64,000 bases of DNA from DASPPM01 sp052143835 (GTDB lineage: Bacteria; Pseudomonadota; Alphaproteobacteria; JACZXZ01), in NCBI GenBank assembly GCA_052143835.1, contig JBKQRV010000093.1, forward strand, positions 78,101 to 142,100, read 5' to 3'. Numbering within the stretch: position 1 is the stretch's first letter; each line of letters starts with the position of its first letter. This document shows, piece by piece, positions 9,767 to 20,099 of the stretch. Under the pieces are notes generated by a model. The model had not been told where the DNA came from. It saw nothing but the letters and a program-made list of their open reading frames with translations, and searched no databases. Made by a program: the position numbers and the translations under genes.

Positions 9767-10756
9767 CTATGCGTGCAAGGTGAACGCCGTATCGTCCTCG
9801 CGAATAAGGTCGAGGTATTTGCGTCCCCAGGCAATCATGTCCTTGATTCCAACCTGAAGACTGATTTGGGGTTGCCAGCCAAGCTCCGCGAAGATGCGCG
9901 AGCTGTCGAGCCAATACTGCGGGTCCTCGCCTGGCCGCCCCTCTGTCGTCTCGGTCAATTCGTCCATTGCGATACCGAATTGCTCGGCGAGAATGGCGAC
10001 GAGATCGTGCACGCTGATGGGTTCCTTCGGGCCCGCATTGTAAATTCTTCCCAACGGCGCTCGCTCGCAGATGAGGTAAATTGCATGGGCAAGATCCCGC
10101 GCGTGAATAAACGAACGCCGCGTACGGCCGGCGCCCTCGAGCGGCAGCTTTTGCCCGGTTAGGGCGCAGAGCACCGCACGAGGTAGTACACGATGCAGTT
10201 GCTGGCCGGGGCCATAGGCATTCGACGGTCGGATGATGTTCATCGGGAACTTGAAAAACTTCCAAAGTGAAATCAAGTGCAAGTCCGCGGCCAGCTTCGA
10301 GACGGCGTATGGGCTGGCCGGCAAGAGCGGAAAGTCCTCCGTCGCCGGCGACTCGGTGTGGCCATAGAGCTCAGACGTTCCAATTTGCAGGAAGCGCTCC
10401 AAATAGTCCCGCTTCAAGAGCTCTTCGCAAGTCTGGGCGAGGCAGGTGACATTGGTCTCGTAATATCGCCATGACTTGTGCCAGGAACTCGAATGCGCGA
10501 GCGCTGCGAAATTAACGATCACTTCCGGCTTCTCGCGATCGAGCAGCTCGAAGAGACGATCCTGCTCGAAGACCATATGGATCTGCTCGTATCGGTAGCG
10601 CGAATCGTCCTTGCCCACATCGAGCGTATAGGCCGCGGAGCGCGGGATGTTTCTTCCCACGCAGATAACCCTTCGAGGGTTGGCGTGCTCAAGAAGATAC
10701 TTTGCAGTATGTACGGCAAAGACGCCACCGCCGCCAAGCAAGACAAAGGTCCTCAA
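9767..10756 (-). CDS. NAD-dependent sugar epimerase/dehydratase (extended SDR)
   Basis: About 329 residues. The N-terminus holds a Rossmann glycine loop (LGGGGVFAVHTAKYL, a GxxGxxA form), then VNFAALAHSS, a GTSELYG with the catalytic Ser/Thr, and a YAVSK catalytic Tyr-Lys pair. NIIRPSNAYGPGQQ and RRSFIHARDLA are typical of GDP-mannose 4,6-dehydratase and dTDP-glucose 4,6-dehydratase relatives. It probably makes or modifies a nucleotide sugar for the neighbouring glycosyltransferases. The start codon is TTG at 10756, supported by AAGGAAG about 8 nt upstream. The exact reaction (epimerase, 4,6-dehydratase or 4-reductase) cannot be settled without phylogeny. Confidence 0.87.
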   Translation of the reverse strand: MRTFVLLGGGGVFAVHTAKYLLEHANPRRVICVGRNIPRSAAYTLDVGKDDSRYRYEQIHMVFEQDRLFELLDREKPEVIVNFAALAHSSSWHKSWRYYETNVTCLAQTCEELLKRDYLERFLQIGTSELYGHTESPATEDFPLLPASPYAVSKLAADLHLISLWKFFKFPMNIIRPSNAYGPGQQLHRVLPRAVLCALTGQKLPLEGAGRTRRSFIHARDLAHAIYLICERAPLGRIYNAGPKEPISVHDLVAILAEQFGIAMDELTETTEGRPGEDPQYWLDSSRIFAELGWQPQISLQVGIKDMIAWGRKYLDLIREDDTAFTLHA

Positions 10757-11773
10757 TGAGTTCTTCCTTTCAGAAATGTGTAGGGAACGTTCGACCCGCT
10801 GTAGGGCGGCTAAGCTAAGAGAATCCCCCTTCCTTGTAAATAGGACCGGACCGCGGATAAAGGCGTCGGCTTCCCCCGCCCAGCGATGGGGCGGCGAAAA
10901 GCCGTGCTCCTAGCTTCGCACGCGTCTCAAATCGTCGATCTGGCTGGTTGTGCCCGCCAGATCACATGCTCGCGAAGAGGCTGCTACGCGGGGCGCCACC
11001 TCGCAAACCGCACAGCAGCTCAACTGCATATGGCGGCGCGCAGAAGACGGAGCTGATATGCCGAAATCTGCGCCCCCGCGACACGACTCCGATCCGAGGC
11101 TTTTCGGCGCTTGCGGGCCTTTCGCGGGTCGCCTTTCTAGCGAAACGGGGCATGGTTGGTAAGTTGCTTGATTTACCGAGAAGATCGGGTATTCAGGTGC
11201 GCAATGCCTCAGAACTTCAAAAGCCGCCCCGACCGTTCGGGCAGGCGGGTGCGGGCAGGCAAGTGCCAATGCCCGTATATCTCGTTGACCGGTTCAGGCG
11301 ATGGAACTATAGATTGAGGTCACTTCACAGAAAAGTAAGTCGCGGCGGGATATCGTGGTACAGAATGATCCGGCCCAAGGCGCGGAGCACGTAACTCCGC
11401 GACGCCTCGCCCGCAACCTCGACCCTCTGGCATCACTTGCGGCCGCCGGAGGGGCACTCTTACAATCTTCCGGCCATGCGGCGCATCCTGGGACAGAAGG
11501 GCGTTGTAACGCCGCTCGCGGTCGGTCATCTGGGCCACAAATTCCATCGGTGCCGTCCGGAGCCGCAGTTCGCGCGCGGCGCGTCGGCGGCGTGAGGCGG
11601 GTCGCGCTGGCCCGGCAACCTATCCCACCCCAGGGGGGCTCGCTCGGCCGTCTGGGCCGCCGCGGCCGATCCGAGAGCCGTCGCCCCCGGTATCTGCGCG
11701 CACTTCCGCGCGACTTGGCCTTGTTCCTGCGAGTCTGCGCATGAGCGAGCCGTTAGCGTAGCTGAACCAGGCC
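10757..11773. other. 1-kb region without a supported gene
   Basis: This stretch separates the epimerase (leftward) from the second giant membrane gene (rightward), so it should hold divergent promoters. Short open frames exist on both strands (for example 11355-11744 on plus and 11526-11789 on minus), but their translations are rich in Arg, Ala, Pro and Gly and carry no recognisable motif, as expected for high-GC noncoding DNA. No RNA gene was recognised. Confidence 0.5.
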
Positions 11774-14700
11774 GTGCGGCGAACCACACTGACCCCCTAT
11801 CTCGACAACCTTGTCCGCCTCGTCGCCTCGGACCGGCGCGCTTTTCCGCTCGCTCTCCTGCTGGTGCTGGCGTTCAACCTCTTCTGGTACGGTGCCTTCC
11901 TGTCGTTTCCGCTCTTCGGCGAGGATGCGGGAGCGCTATTCTCCAACCTCCTCGAGACGATCAAGGACGGCCAGCTCGCGACCACCCATTTCCCCATCAA
12001 ATGGCTCGAGGGCCTGGGGCAGCCCAATCTCTTCGTCACCTTCACCTTCGATCCGTTCTCGTGGGCGATGCTGCTGCCGCTCGAGCAGGCGGATTCGTTC
12101 CGCCTCTCGATGGCGCTGCGCGCGAGCGCGGGTTGGCTCAGCAGCTACTGGTTCGTGCTCGTGCTTTTTCGCGGCCGGCGCGGCGTGGCGCTGACCGCGG
12201 CGACGCTCTATCTCCTTGTCGATTTCACGCTCATGAACGCGTGGGGAATTCATACTTTCGCCGGCATGTACAACGCGACCCATGCCGCGCTGTTTCCGCT
12301 CCTGCTGGCGCTCGCCCTTCTCGTCATGCGCAGCCGGCGCTGGCTCGGGCCTGCCGATCTCGCCCTTCTCGTCGCGCTGTTTTTCTTTCTGCTCGATTAC
12401 CCGATCGGCTCCCTGATCGGCACCTGCGTGCTCCTCGCCTACACGGTCGTGGCTCTCGGACTGACGCGCCCAGCCGAGCGCGCGGCCGCCGTGCGGGGCC
12501 TTGCGAAAATCGTGGCGATGGTGGCGATTCTGCTGCTGGCGCCGCCGCTTCATGTTCTCGCGTCATGGTCGGCGCTGCTGCAGGATTCAGCCCGAACAGT
12601 CTTTCCCGGCGAGCTGTTCGCTTACGGATATGACTATGTGCCACCGGTGATGTGGGCGCGGACGTCACCCGCTTTGCGCGCCTGCATTCTCCTTTGCCTG
12701 TCGGTGCTGCTGTTCAATCGGCGCTGGCCGCGCCCCTTGCGCATGGCGGTCGGAACCCTGCTCATAGTAGTCGGTGGCGTGCAGCTCGCCGCACTCGCCA
12801 AGTATCTGGAGTGGGCCCCGACGCTCATCGACCGCCTGCCGCGCTTCCAGTTTTTCGAGTTCTACGCCACGCCCGCTTATGCGGCGTGCGGTGGCTTCGC
12901 GCTCTATTACTGGCGGGACCTGCTGTTTCCGCGCCTGGCGGGGAGGCGGCGCGTCGTGTCGTGGCTGCGGGGTGCCATCCTTTTCTTCCCTCTCGCCGTC
13001 GTCGTCTTGCCGCTTGGGGCGGTTGCGGTCGGCACCTATGCGCTCCTCGCCATCGTCGCGCGCGCGCGCGGCGAGGCTCAGCGCGCCGACTGGACGGCGT
13101 CGCCCGCATCGCAGCGTCTGGTTGCGCGGGCGGCCCTGATCGCGCTCGTGTTGGCCGCGGTCGGGGCCTGGCTGCCTCCGACCGCGTATATTTATCCCAT
13201 TTTCTATCTCTACGGCCGTTGCCAGACCGGCCTCTTTTGGTGCCGCGACCCGGCCGGCGTGACGATGGGCATGGGCGACAATCCCATCACCCGATATCTG
13301 CGCCGGGCGCTCGGCGGGGAAGGGCCGTTCGCGGGGCGCGCGGAGACCCTCGTCAGGCCCCCCGTTCGGTTCGAGCGCGCGCCTGCGGGGGAAATCAAAT
13401 GGACGCCCGAGCTCTATGACCGCCTCCACCGGTGGTACGCGCGCGCGTACGACGCATTGGCCGACAAAGGCTCACCCACCGGCGATCCCTTTTGGCTGGC
13501 GCCGCAGGATTTCACCTGGGAGGCGCGCTGGCCGCTCCTGGTGGCGCTGGACAAATTCGGCCACGGCGACGTGGAGTTCGACGGTCCCTCCCAGGAGGAT
13601 CTGATCTTGGAGATGCACAAGTGGTACGACGAGGAGGGCCGCAAGTTCGGCCTGCTTGCGCGCGACTTCATGGACCCATGGGAGGGCATGCTCTCGGTTA
13701 CTGCCGCCGTCGATGAGCGGAACGCGGCGTTCTTCGGTACCGGCAATGGCCTCATGATGCGGGCATTGCCGTTCCAGAATGTTCCGGTCGCCTCCTCGTA
13801 CGAGCAGAGCCTCGGCTATCTCTATTATCTGCTGTGGACGCGCTACGTCAGCGCCGGCCAGCGCGGGTTCAAGTCCATCAATATGACCAGCCTGGAGGCG
13901 CTCCACCCGGAACGGCTGGCGCTCTTGGGCGTGCGTTACCTGCTCGCGCGCGACAGCAAGGTCTACGAGCGGCCGCCGCTTCCGCACGTCATGAGCTGGA
14001 ACGGCTATTCGATCTATGAGGTGCCCGGTGCGAACGTCGCCGGTTACGGCGTGAGCGGGGTCGAGTTCGGGAGCACCTTGACGGACGAGCTGAGGCTCAT
14101 GCGGCGACATGGCTTCCACCCGAGAGACACGGCCGTACTGCCCGCGAGCGAGCGCACTTCATTCGAGGGTAGGCCGGCCCGAGCTTGGGGCACCTTGCAG
14201 AGCTCAGCGATCACCCTCACGCCCGGCGAGTTGACGTTTACGGCCGTCGCTTCCGGCGGAGAGAGTTTCGTCGTGCTGCCGTTCAACTGGTCGCATTGCT
14301 GGCAGGCCGAGTGGCGTAAGGGATCCGGACGCTGGAGCCGCGCGGATGTCGATTTGATCGGCGTCGCCTTTACGGGCGAGATCGAGCTGCATCTACGGTG
14401 GACGGCAGGCTACGGTTCCGCGAGCGCCTGCTTGCGCGACGACCGGAAACAGATCGCCGAGGCAAAGCGCGCGGCGGCCGAGATCGGCTTCTCACAGCCC
14501 TACGAGCCTTTCGACGGCCGCTCGCCGCCCTTCGCCGCGGTCCGGCCGCGCTTCGCCGCGGATGCGGTCGAGGCGACGGTGCTGGAGCTGAAGTCGATGT
14601 ACCAGAGCGGCGACGAGGTAGTGGTGCCCATTTCCGTCAAGCAGTTGCTGTCGCCCGCCGAGCTCGATGGCAGCGCCTGGTCGACGGGGGTCAACTCGGA

Positions 14701-15442
14701 TTTTCGGCCGAGCACGGACGGGTACGAGCTCGTGGCGCGCAATGAGGGTGGCGTGAGCTTATTGGTCTTGCCGGTGCCCTACTCGACCTGCTGGCAGGCG
14801 GAGTGGCAGGGAAGCCCCGGCGCCCTCGTCCCCGTCGACGAGAGCTGGCTCGGCGTGCTGTTCCGCGGCGCGGCTGCACTCCGGCTTCGTCTCCCGGCCG
14901 AGGCTGCGCAGGCAAGCTGTGCCCAAGCGGACCGCGCGCGGGAGCGGATCGTCGATCTCCTCAAAGGCGACGCCGGCAAAATCGTCGGTGGACGCTATAC
15001 AATCGGCGACACCATCAAGTTCGGAGCCGGCAGCGGCTCTGAATGGTACACGACGCGGGGATGGTGGGGCGCTGAGTCGTGGGGAAGATGGTCGGTCGGC
15101 GACGACGCGCGGCTGGTCCTGCGGCTGGGGGCACCGCCGCCGGGCGACCTGGAGCTCGATGCGGATTTGACGGCTTTGATTCTGCCCAATCGACCGGAAG
15201 TGCGGGCGACGGTGCGCGTCAACGGGATGAAGCTCGCCGTGTGGGACTTCCGTGCCGATAACACGCCCGGCCGACGCCAGGCCATCGTGCCGCGCGACTT
15301 GGTGGCGGATGCGAGGGTGATGATCGTCGATTTCCGGATCGACCATGTGGCCTCGCCGCTCGAGCTCGGCGCTTCGAGCGACAAGCGGCCCCTGGCACTC
15401 GGCTTCCGCAGCCTGACCGTGCGCGTCGCGGGGGCCCATTAG
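11774..15442 (+). CDS. Giant GT-C-like membrane protein, paralogue B
   Basis: About 1222 residues, colinear with the gene at 5090-8758 throughout. Shared blocks include FGEDAGALFSNLLETIKDG at the first loop, the SLIGTCVLLAY helix region, the RYLRRALGGEGPFAGRAET linker, and both C-terminal cysteine modules (SHCWQAEW and STCWQAEW). The N-terminal part is polytopic, while the large C-terminal part is likely extracytoplasmic. Start GTG 11774 places the protein start at the same position as in the paralogue. There is a 1-kb spacer upstream and a convergent membrane gene downstream. The function is inferred only: glycosyl transfer from a lipid carrier or assembly of a polysaccharide. Keeping two full-length copies close together suggests related but distinct substrates. 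Confidence 0.8.
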   Translation: MRRTTLTPYLDNLVRLVASDRRAFPLALLLVLAFNLFWYGAFLSFPLFGEDAGALFSNLLETIKDGQLATTHFPIKWLEGLGQPNLFVTFTFDPFSWAMLLPLEQADSFRLSMALRASAGWLSSYWFVLVLFRGRRGVALTAATLYLLVDFTLMNAWGIHTFAGMYNATHAALFPLLLALALLVMRSRRWLGPADLALLVALFFFLLDYPIGSLIGTCVLLAYTVVALGLTRPAERAAAVRGLAKIVAMVAILLLAPPLHVLASWSALLQDSARTVFPGELFAYGYDYVPPVMWARTSPALRACILLCLSVLLFNRRWPRPLRMAVGTLLIVVGGVQLAALAKYLEWAPTLIDRLPRFQFFEFYATPAYAACGGFALYYWRDLLFPRLAGRRRVVSWLRGAILFFPLAVVVLPLGAVAVGTYALLAIVARARGEAQRADWTASPASQRLVARAALIALVLAAVGAWLPPTAYIYPIFYLYGRCQTGLFWCRDPAGVTMGMGDNPITRYLRRALGGEGPFAGRAETLVRPPVRFERAPAGEIKWTPELYDRLHRWYARAYDALADKGSPTGDPFWLAPQDFTWEARWPLLVALDKFGHGDVEFDGPSQEDLILEMHKWYDEEGRKFGLLARDFMDPWEGMLSVTAAVDERNAAFFGTGNGLMMRALPFQNVPVASSYEQSLGYLYYLLWTRYVSAGQRGFKSINMTSLEALHPERLALLGVRYLLARDSKVYERPPLPHVMSWNGYSIYEVPGANVAGYGVSGVEFGSTLTDELRLMRRHGFHPRDTAVLPASERTSFEGRPARAWGTLQSSAITLTPGELTFTAVASGGESFVVLPFNWSHCWQAEWRKGSGRWSRADVDLIGVAFTGEIELHLRWTAGYGSASACLRDDRKQIAEAKRAAAEIGFSQPYEPFDGRSPPFAAVRPRFAADAVEATVLELKSMYQSGDEVVVPISVKQLLSPAELDGSAWSTGVNSDFRPSTDGYELVARNEGGVSLLVLPVPYSTCWQAEWQGSPGALVPVDESWLGVLFRGAAALRLRLPAEAAQASCAQADRARERIVDLLKGDAGKIVGGRYTIGDTIKFGAGSGSEWYTTRGWWGAESWGRWSVGDDARLVLRLGAPPPGDLELDADLTALILPNRPEVRATVRVNGMKLAVWDFRADNTPGRRQAIVPRDLVADARVMIVDFRIDHVASPLELGASSDKRPLALGFRSLTVRVAGAH

Positions 15443-15686
15443 GAAGGCGCGATGGACGCCTGCCCTCGGTCCGCGACCACGCCGCCCGACCGCGCAAGGC
15501 ACATCTGCGCTCCGAACCCGCTCGCATCGCCTGGCCGCAGCGCCTGCCGATAGGCCGATTTCTTGCGTTCGCCGAGCGGAGCGCCCGACGTAACGGGCCG
15601 TATCGATTGCCAAGAGCGGGGGAGTGGACGTCGTCGGTTCTCCCGATCCTGCGGCGATTGATCGCGCTTAGGCCGGAACGCTCGCA

Positions 15687-17429
15687 TTATTGCGAAGCTT
15701 CCGTGACGACGCAGGAGTGCACGGCAATCCCGCCGAAAATGATTTGCCAGGTTCGACAGCGGTCGGTGCCGAGCAGCGCGAGATAGCCCTCCCGCTCGAG
15801 ATATTCATGTTCGGCTTGTGCGGTTGCCAAATCGCCGGCCCAACTGTGCGGATCAACCGGCGCCATCCACATGAACACATAGCGCTTGGGCATGGGCATC
15901 TTGCGCCCCATTCCGATGTCGATCCCGTCGCGTCGGGTCGCGCGGTAGTCAACAAACCAATATTGCGGGAAAAATCGCTCTCGCGTCGGATTCTCGTTGG
16001 CATCAAAGGGGGGAGGCGCAGGGAGGGGGGTGAGCCCCCGGGCCATCATGTCCTCAATCGTTCCGACGCCGAAAAAATTATTGGGGATCAAGGTGACGAT
16101 GGGCAGGCCGTGCGAGCGGTTCCAGTCATAGACACGCTGGTTCCATAATCCGCCTGCCCGCTTGTCGGCCTCGGCCATTATCGAGATCATGCCGGCGTTG
16201 TCACGGACCAGGGGAAAGCTCTTTATTGTCCACAATGCCGCAAGGGCCAAGACGCCGATTCCAAAGACCGCGAGCATGCCATTCGCATCACGACTGGGCC
16301 GCAGACGCGAGACGAGGATAAGGGCGACGGTGGGGACCGCAAGATAGAAGTCGATCGCGGAAGTCGCGGCGCCGCGCCTCAATACGAAATAGAGGTTGGC
16401 TGCGATTGCGGTCAAGCCCGCCCAAACGATGGGGTTGCGGGCGCCATGGGGATGCCGAAGGAGGGCGCCCGCAATGGCGACGAGGCAAAAGCCCGACATC
16501 ATCCATATGGGAACATAGGAGCCACTGCCGAACCACGGATGCGCCAGATTAAGCAGCTCGGCCGCAAATGATGAAGATCCTGTTAAGCCCGACATCCAGC
16601 CGTAAAGGAGCACCACGAACCGAACGGCGTACCTGACATTGCCATGATAATAGACGAGGAGACATAGCGCGTAGGTGGCGCCACACGCCGCTGCGAGCAT
16701 CGCGACGTCCCGCGCACGATGCCGGCTCGTGGCGAAAATCGAGGCGCCAAGCATCAGTGCAGGCGTCACGATATAAATGATCTTCAATCCAGCCAACAGG
16801 CCCATGATGGCTCCCGAGAGTGCCACCAGCTTCACCATGCGTCGCTCTGTCAGGGCCGGTCCAGCAAGAGCCAAGCTGACAAATGCCATGAGAATGAGTA
16901 ACGGTTCCTGAAGGACGTAATAATCGGGGAGCAGTGTGAACCAAAGGCCATAGTACGACCCATATTCATAGACCAGCGGGAGAGCGAAAAGCGCAAGTTT
17001 GGAGGGAAAGTCGATCGCCCGGCTACGCGCGATCGCAATTAGGACGAGTGCGAGCAGCACGGTCGCACTCAGGCTGGTCGCAAGCGCGAACAAGTTTGTC
17101 TTCTCCACCAGGGCGTTCTGCGGCGCCGGGTCGACGAGCCTAAGCGCCAAATAGATCGCCTGTTGGATGATGCCAGTCAGCGTCCCTTGGATTGGATGCG
17201 TGAAGTCGGCCGGATTCTCGATTGCGCGCAATATATTGAAGTAGCGGTAGCCGATGTTTTCGTTGAAGGCCGGGGCAACGCTCGTGCCAGCGACGATGAG
17301 GTGCAGTAGCGGAGCTGCGTAGACAATAACCACCGCCAACGCAAGCAAGAGCACGCCTGGAGTGGCGGCAACGAACCGGTGCGCGATCCCTGGCCTTTTC
17401 GATGCAACGCCGCTAATCCTATCCAACAT
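15687..17429 (-). CDS. Polytopic membrane protein, GT-C-like
   Basis: About 580 residues. A first helix (PGVLLLALAVVIVYAAPLL) is followed by an extracytoplasmic loop with FNENIGYRYFNILR, then some ten further helices to about residue 415, and a soluble C-terminal part containing RFFPQYWFVDYRATR and a final GGIAVHSCVV. The layout is that of ArnT/RgtA-like or otherwise uncharacterised membrane glycosyltransferases, but no family signature is clear enough to assign an activity. ATG 17429 was chosen over TTG 17465. AAGGAG lies 13 nt upstream and GGGGAG directly abuts the ATG. It is transcribed in the same direction as the methyltransferase gene that precedes it by about 230 nt. Confidence 0.75.
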   Translation of the reverse strand: MLDRISGVASKRPGIAHRFVAATPGVLLLALAVVIVYAAPLLHLIVAGTSVAPAFNENIGYRYFNILRAIENPADFTHPIQGTLTGIIQQAIYLALRLVDPAPQNALVEKTNLFALATSLSATVLLALVLIAIARSRAIDFPSKLALFALPLVYEYGSYYGLWFTLLPDYYVLQEPLLILMAFVSLALAGPALTERRMVKLVALSGAIMGLLAGLKIIYIVTPALMLGASIFATSRHRARDVAMLAAACGATYALCLLVYYHGNVRYAVRFVVLLYGWMSGLTGSSSFAAELLNLAHPWFGSGSYVPIWMMSGFCLVAIAGALLRHPHGARNPIVWAGLTAIAANLYFVLRRGAATSAIDFYLAVPTVALILVSRLRPSRDANGMLAVFGIGVLALAALWTIKSFPLVRDNAGMISIMAEADKRAGGLWNQRVYDWNRSHGLPIVTLIPNNFFGVGTIEDMMARGLTPLPAPPPFDANENPTRERFFPQYWFVDYRATRRDGIDIGMGRKMPMPKRYVFMWMAPVDPHSWAGDLATAQAEHEYLEREGYLALLGTDRCRTWQIIFGGIAVHSCVVTEASQ

Positions 17430-17659
17430 CTCCCCAACGGCTCTCCTTGGTAACGCTCTCGGCAATGGAATGTCCGATGCGGTTCAGTATAGGTGGTCGT
17501 TCTCCGCTTGGAAAAAGCTTGTTCCTTGACACGGTAGCAAAAGCTCGTCCTTGCGAGGTGGGAATTCCACTTGGCTCAATTCTTCCTCTCATCTGGTGCC
17601 CGAGCATGAGGCAGAACGGGCGCTCGACAAGAAGCATCCCGCGTGCGCAGCCGCCCGCG

Positions 17660-18427
17660 CTACTGCGGCCGGTCGCAATAGAAGACCAAGCGCTCGTTGT
17701 AATTGATCTCCGTGAGACGTTCCGCGAGCTCCCGCCGCCACGCCTCGTCGCCGGCGCGGTAGGCTTGCCATTCGCGCAAGGTGAAGGGGACGAGCTTCTC
17801 GGGATGCAGCATCGGCAGGATGGTCAAGCCCGAAAGCCCCGCGGCCCGCGCGATTCCCTCGATCTCCTCGAGCACGACGTCGCGCTCGATCCAACTCGGG
17901 TCATGGGCCTTCTGCTGCTTGAGGAAGGCGATCGTCTCGGGCGAGCTGCTGTGCCGCGCGCCGGGCTCGACGAAGATCGCTCGGCCGCCGGGCTCGAGCA
18001 CGCGCGCGAACTCGGCGAAGACGCGCGCATAATCATGCATGTGGTGCAGCGTGTCGTAGCAAAGCACGTGGCTGAAGAAGCCGTCGGCGAAGGGCATCGC
18101 GTGCCCGTCGCCATGCTGAAAGGAAATCAGCTCGGGCCGTATACGAAGGTCCGCGTCGACGCGATGCTGCAGGCATGCTTCGAGATCGCCATGGATGTCA
18201 AAGGCGACGACGCGCCGTCCCATGCGGGCGAGCAGCTCGGTGATCCATCCCGAGCCCGCGCCGAAGTCGAGCACGGGCGCCTCGGAAAAGGGGGGATTCA
18301 TGCAGGCCGCCATCATCGAAAAATCGAAGAGCAGACGGGCTGCCGAGCGGGGAACGCCGAACGGCTCGGTAATGGTGGGATTGCCCAGATAGTCGAATCC
18401 GGTCGGTCTTTCGGAACGCTTGAGCAT
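17660..18427 (-). CDS. Class I SAM-dependent methyltransferase
   Basis: About 255 residues. Motif I is VLDFGAGSGW at residues 52-61, followed by VVAFDIHGD (acidic residue binding the SAM ribose), FQHGDGHAMPFAD, and the motif IV region HVLCYDTLHHMHD. VLEPGGRAIFVEPG is the usual post-motif. This is the Methyltransf_11/UbiE-like pattern. Its place among glycosyltransferases suggests that it methylates a sugar or lipid-linked glycan, but the acceptor is unknown. It starts at ATG 18427, divergent from the GT4 gene at 18521 with 93 nt between, which probably contains both promoters. Confidence 0.87.
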   Translation of the reverse strand: MLKRSERPTGFDYLGNPTITEPFGVPRSAARLLFDFSMMAACMNPPFSEAPVLDFGAGSGWITELLARMGRRVVAFDIHGDLEACLQHRVDADLRIRPELISFQHGDGHAMPFADGFFSHVLCYDTLHHMHDYARVFAEFARVLEPGGRAIFVEPGARHSSSPETIAFLKQQKAHDPSWIERDVVLEEIEGIARAAGLSGLTILPMLHPEKLVPFTLREWQAYRAGDEAWRRELAERLTEINYNERLVFYCDRPQ

Positions 18428-18520
18428 GAACGTCGTCGCCTGAGGTGAATTTGACGGGAGGCGAGTGTTCTAACATCCCGGCGTGCTTCGGCAAAGCCGT
18501 TTGGGGGGACCCGAAGAGGG

Positions 18521-20035
18521 GTGCTCAAGACGCGCGGGCAATTGCCGCTGGACAACGCGCTGTTCCGGCTTTACCAAATCGCCCGTAGAGCCGCCAACGC
18601 CCTAGCGAACGAGTACTATGACACCGGGATGAGCCACACGCCATTGGAGCATGCGACCGTGATGGTCGATCTGACGCCGCTTTTGCCGGGCGGCGGGAAC
18701 GGCGGCGCCAAGTGGTTCGTGTTGGCACTTCTCTCCGAGATGGGAGAGAGGCGCGCCGGCTGGCGCTGGCTCCTCCTCACGACCGCCTCGAACGACGCCC
18801 TCTTGGGCGAGGCATTGCCGTCGATGGCGCGGCTCCGCGTGCTCGATGAGCACGGCCGGGCACTCCTTCGCCCCGATCCGACCGCTCTTCCCGGAGGCGG
18901 CCGCGCCGACCTGCTCTATTGCCCGTTCACGGCGCCCTTCTACGCGCGTCCCGCCATGCCGACGGTTGCCACCGTCTACGATCTGCAGTTCATCGAGTAT
19001 CCGCAGTTCTTCAGCCGTGCCGAGGTCGAGGAACGGGCCGCCAATTTCTTTCGGGCCGCGAACGTGGCCGACCGCTTGGTGTGCATTTCCGACTACGTGC
19101 GCGATCAAGTTTGCCGCGCGACCGGCCTCGACGGGAGCTGGGTGCGGCGCGTCCATATCAGCCTGCCGGACCGGCTCGGGCCCGTCGATCGCGCGGCCCT
19201 GCCTGCACTCCTTGCCCGCCATGGCCTCGCGCGTCAGCGCTATCTGATCTATCCGGCCAACACCTGGCCGCACAAGAATCACGACATGCTGCTGACGGCC
19301 GCCGGCATGTATTTCGCGCGGCATGCTACGAGCGATCTCAAGATCGTCTGCTCCGGCGTGAGCGACGATGCGCGCGGCCGGGCGCTCAAGGCGGCCGCGA
19401 GGCGGATGGGGCTCGGCGAGCGCGTGATATTCCCGGGCTTCCTCGCCGACGGCGACCTCGCAGGCCTGCTCGCCGCCGCCCGCGCCCTCATCTTTCCGTC
19501 CTTGTTCGAGGGCTTCGGCATGCCGCTTCTCGAAGCGATGGCCCAGGGCGTCCCGGTGCTGAGCGCCAACACCACGAGCTTGCCCGAGATCGCGGGCGAC
19601 GCGGCACTCCTCTTCGATCCGCGCCGGCCCGGCGATATCCTCTCTGCGATCGAGACGATCGAGGAGGAGCCGCAAGTCGCCCTGCGGTTGGCCGAAGCGG
19701 GACGCGCGCGCGCGGTGGCGTTGGGGAACGCCGCCACCATGGCCGAGGCCTATCTCGGGCTCTTCGACGACATTATCGCGGAACAGCGCCGGCTGCTTGG
19801 GCCGCTCCGCCGCCGGCTGGGCTTGGCTCGCCGCGAAGTATCGCGTGCGCTCGCAAACGACCCGCGGGGCCTCGCCCGTCAAATGCGCCTGGGGCTTTAC
19901 GCACGCATCCGGCGGGAGGCCGCTTGGCTTTGGGGCCGCGTGCAGCTGGCGCGCGCCGTCCTCGGAGGCCGGCTGCCGCAGTTGCGAGCGCTTGCCCGCC
20001 GGCTGCGCCGCGCCCTTCCGGGGGCCAAGTCGTGA
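18521..20035 (+). CDS. GT4-type glycosyltransferase (family 1 domain)
   Basis: About 504 residues. The N-terminal domain starts with VMVDLTPLLPGGGNGGAK, the glycine-rich loop of GT-B enzymes. The C-terminal domain holds YLIYPANTWPHKNHDML, then VIFPGFLADGDLAGLLAAA, and the donor-site stretch FPSLFEGFGMPLLEAMAQG with the E-x7-E motif. The last ~90 residues are Arg/Ala-rich and probably helical. GTG 18521 gives an N-terminal extension of about 47 residues before the GT-B domain; an ATG at 18629 is a credible alternative start. It heads a run of three glycosyltransferase genes on the plus strand. GT4 enzymes transfer sugars from nucleotide donors with retention, here presumably to a growing glycan. 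Confidence 0.88.
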   Translation: MLKTRGQLPLDNALFRLYQIARRAANALANEYYDTGMSHTPLEHATVMVDLTPLLPGGGNGGAKWFVLALLSEMGERRAGWRWLLLTTASNDALLGEALPSMARLRVLDEHGRALLRPDPTALPGGGRADLLYCPFTAPFYARPAMPTVATVYDLQFIEYPQFFSRAEVEERAANFFRAANVADRLVCISDYVRDQVCRATGLDGSWVRRVHISLPDRLGPVDRAALPALLARHGLARQRYLIYPANTWPHKNHDMLLTAAGMYFARHATSDLKIVCSGVSDDARGRALKAAARRMGLGERVIFPGFLADGDLAGLLAAARALIFPSLFEGFGMPLLEAMAQGVPVLSANTTSLPEIAGDAALLFDPRRPGDILSAIETIEEEPQVALRLAEAGRARAVALGNAATMAEAYLGLFDDIIAEQRRLLGPLRRRLGLARREVSRALANDPRGLARQMRLGLYARIRREAAWLWGRVQLARAVLGGRLPQLRALARRLRRALPGAKS

Positions 20036-20099
20036 GCGCTCCGCGCGGCAATCGGCGTCCGGCGGGACGTCGCCGCAGCGGGGCGAGAGTGGGCGGCGA

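Noticed and set aside
11355..11744. A 129-residue frame in the 1-kb spacer
   Set aside because: There is no recognisable motif, no convincing ribosome site, and composition matches random high-GC sequence.
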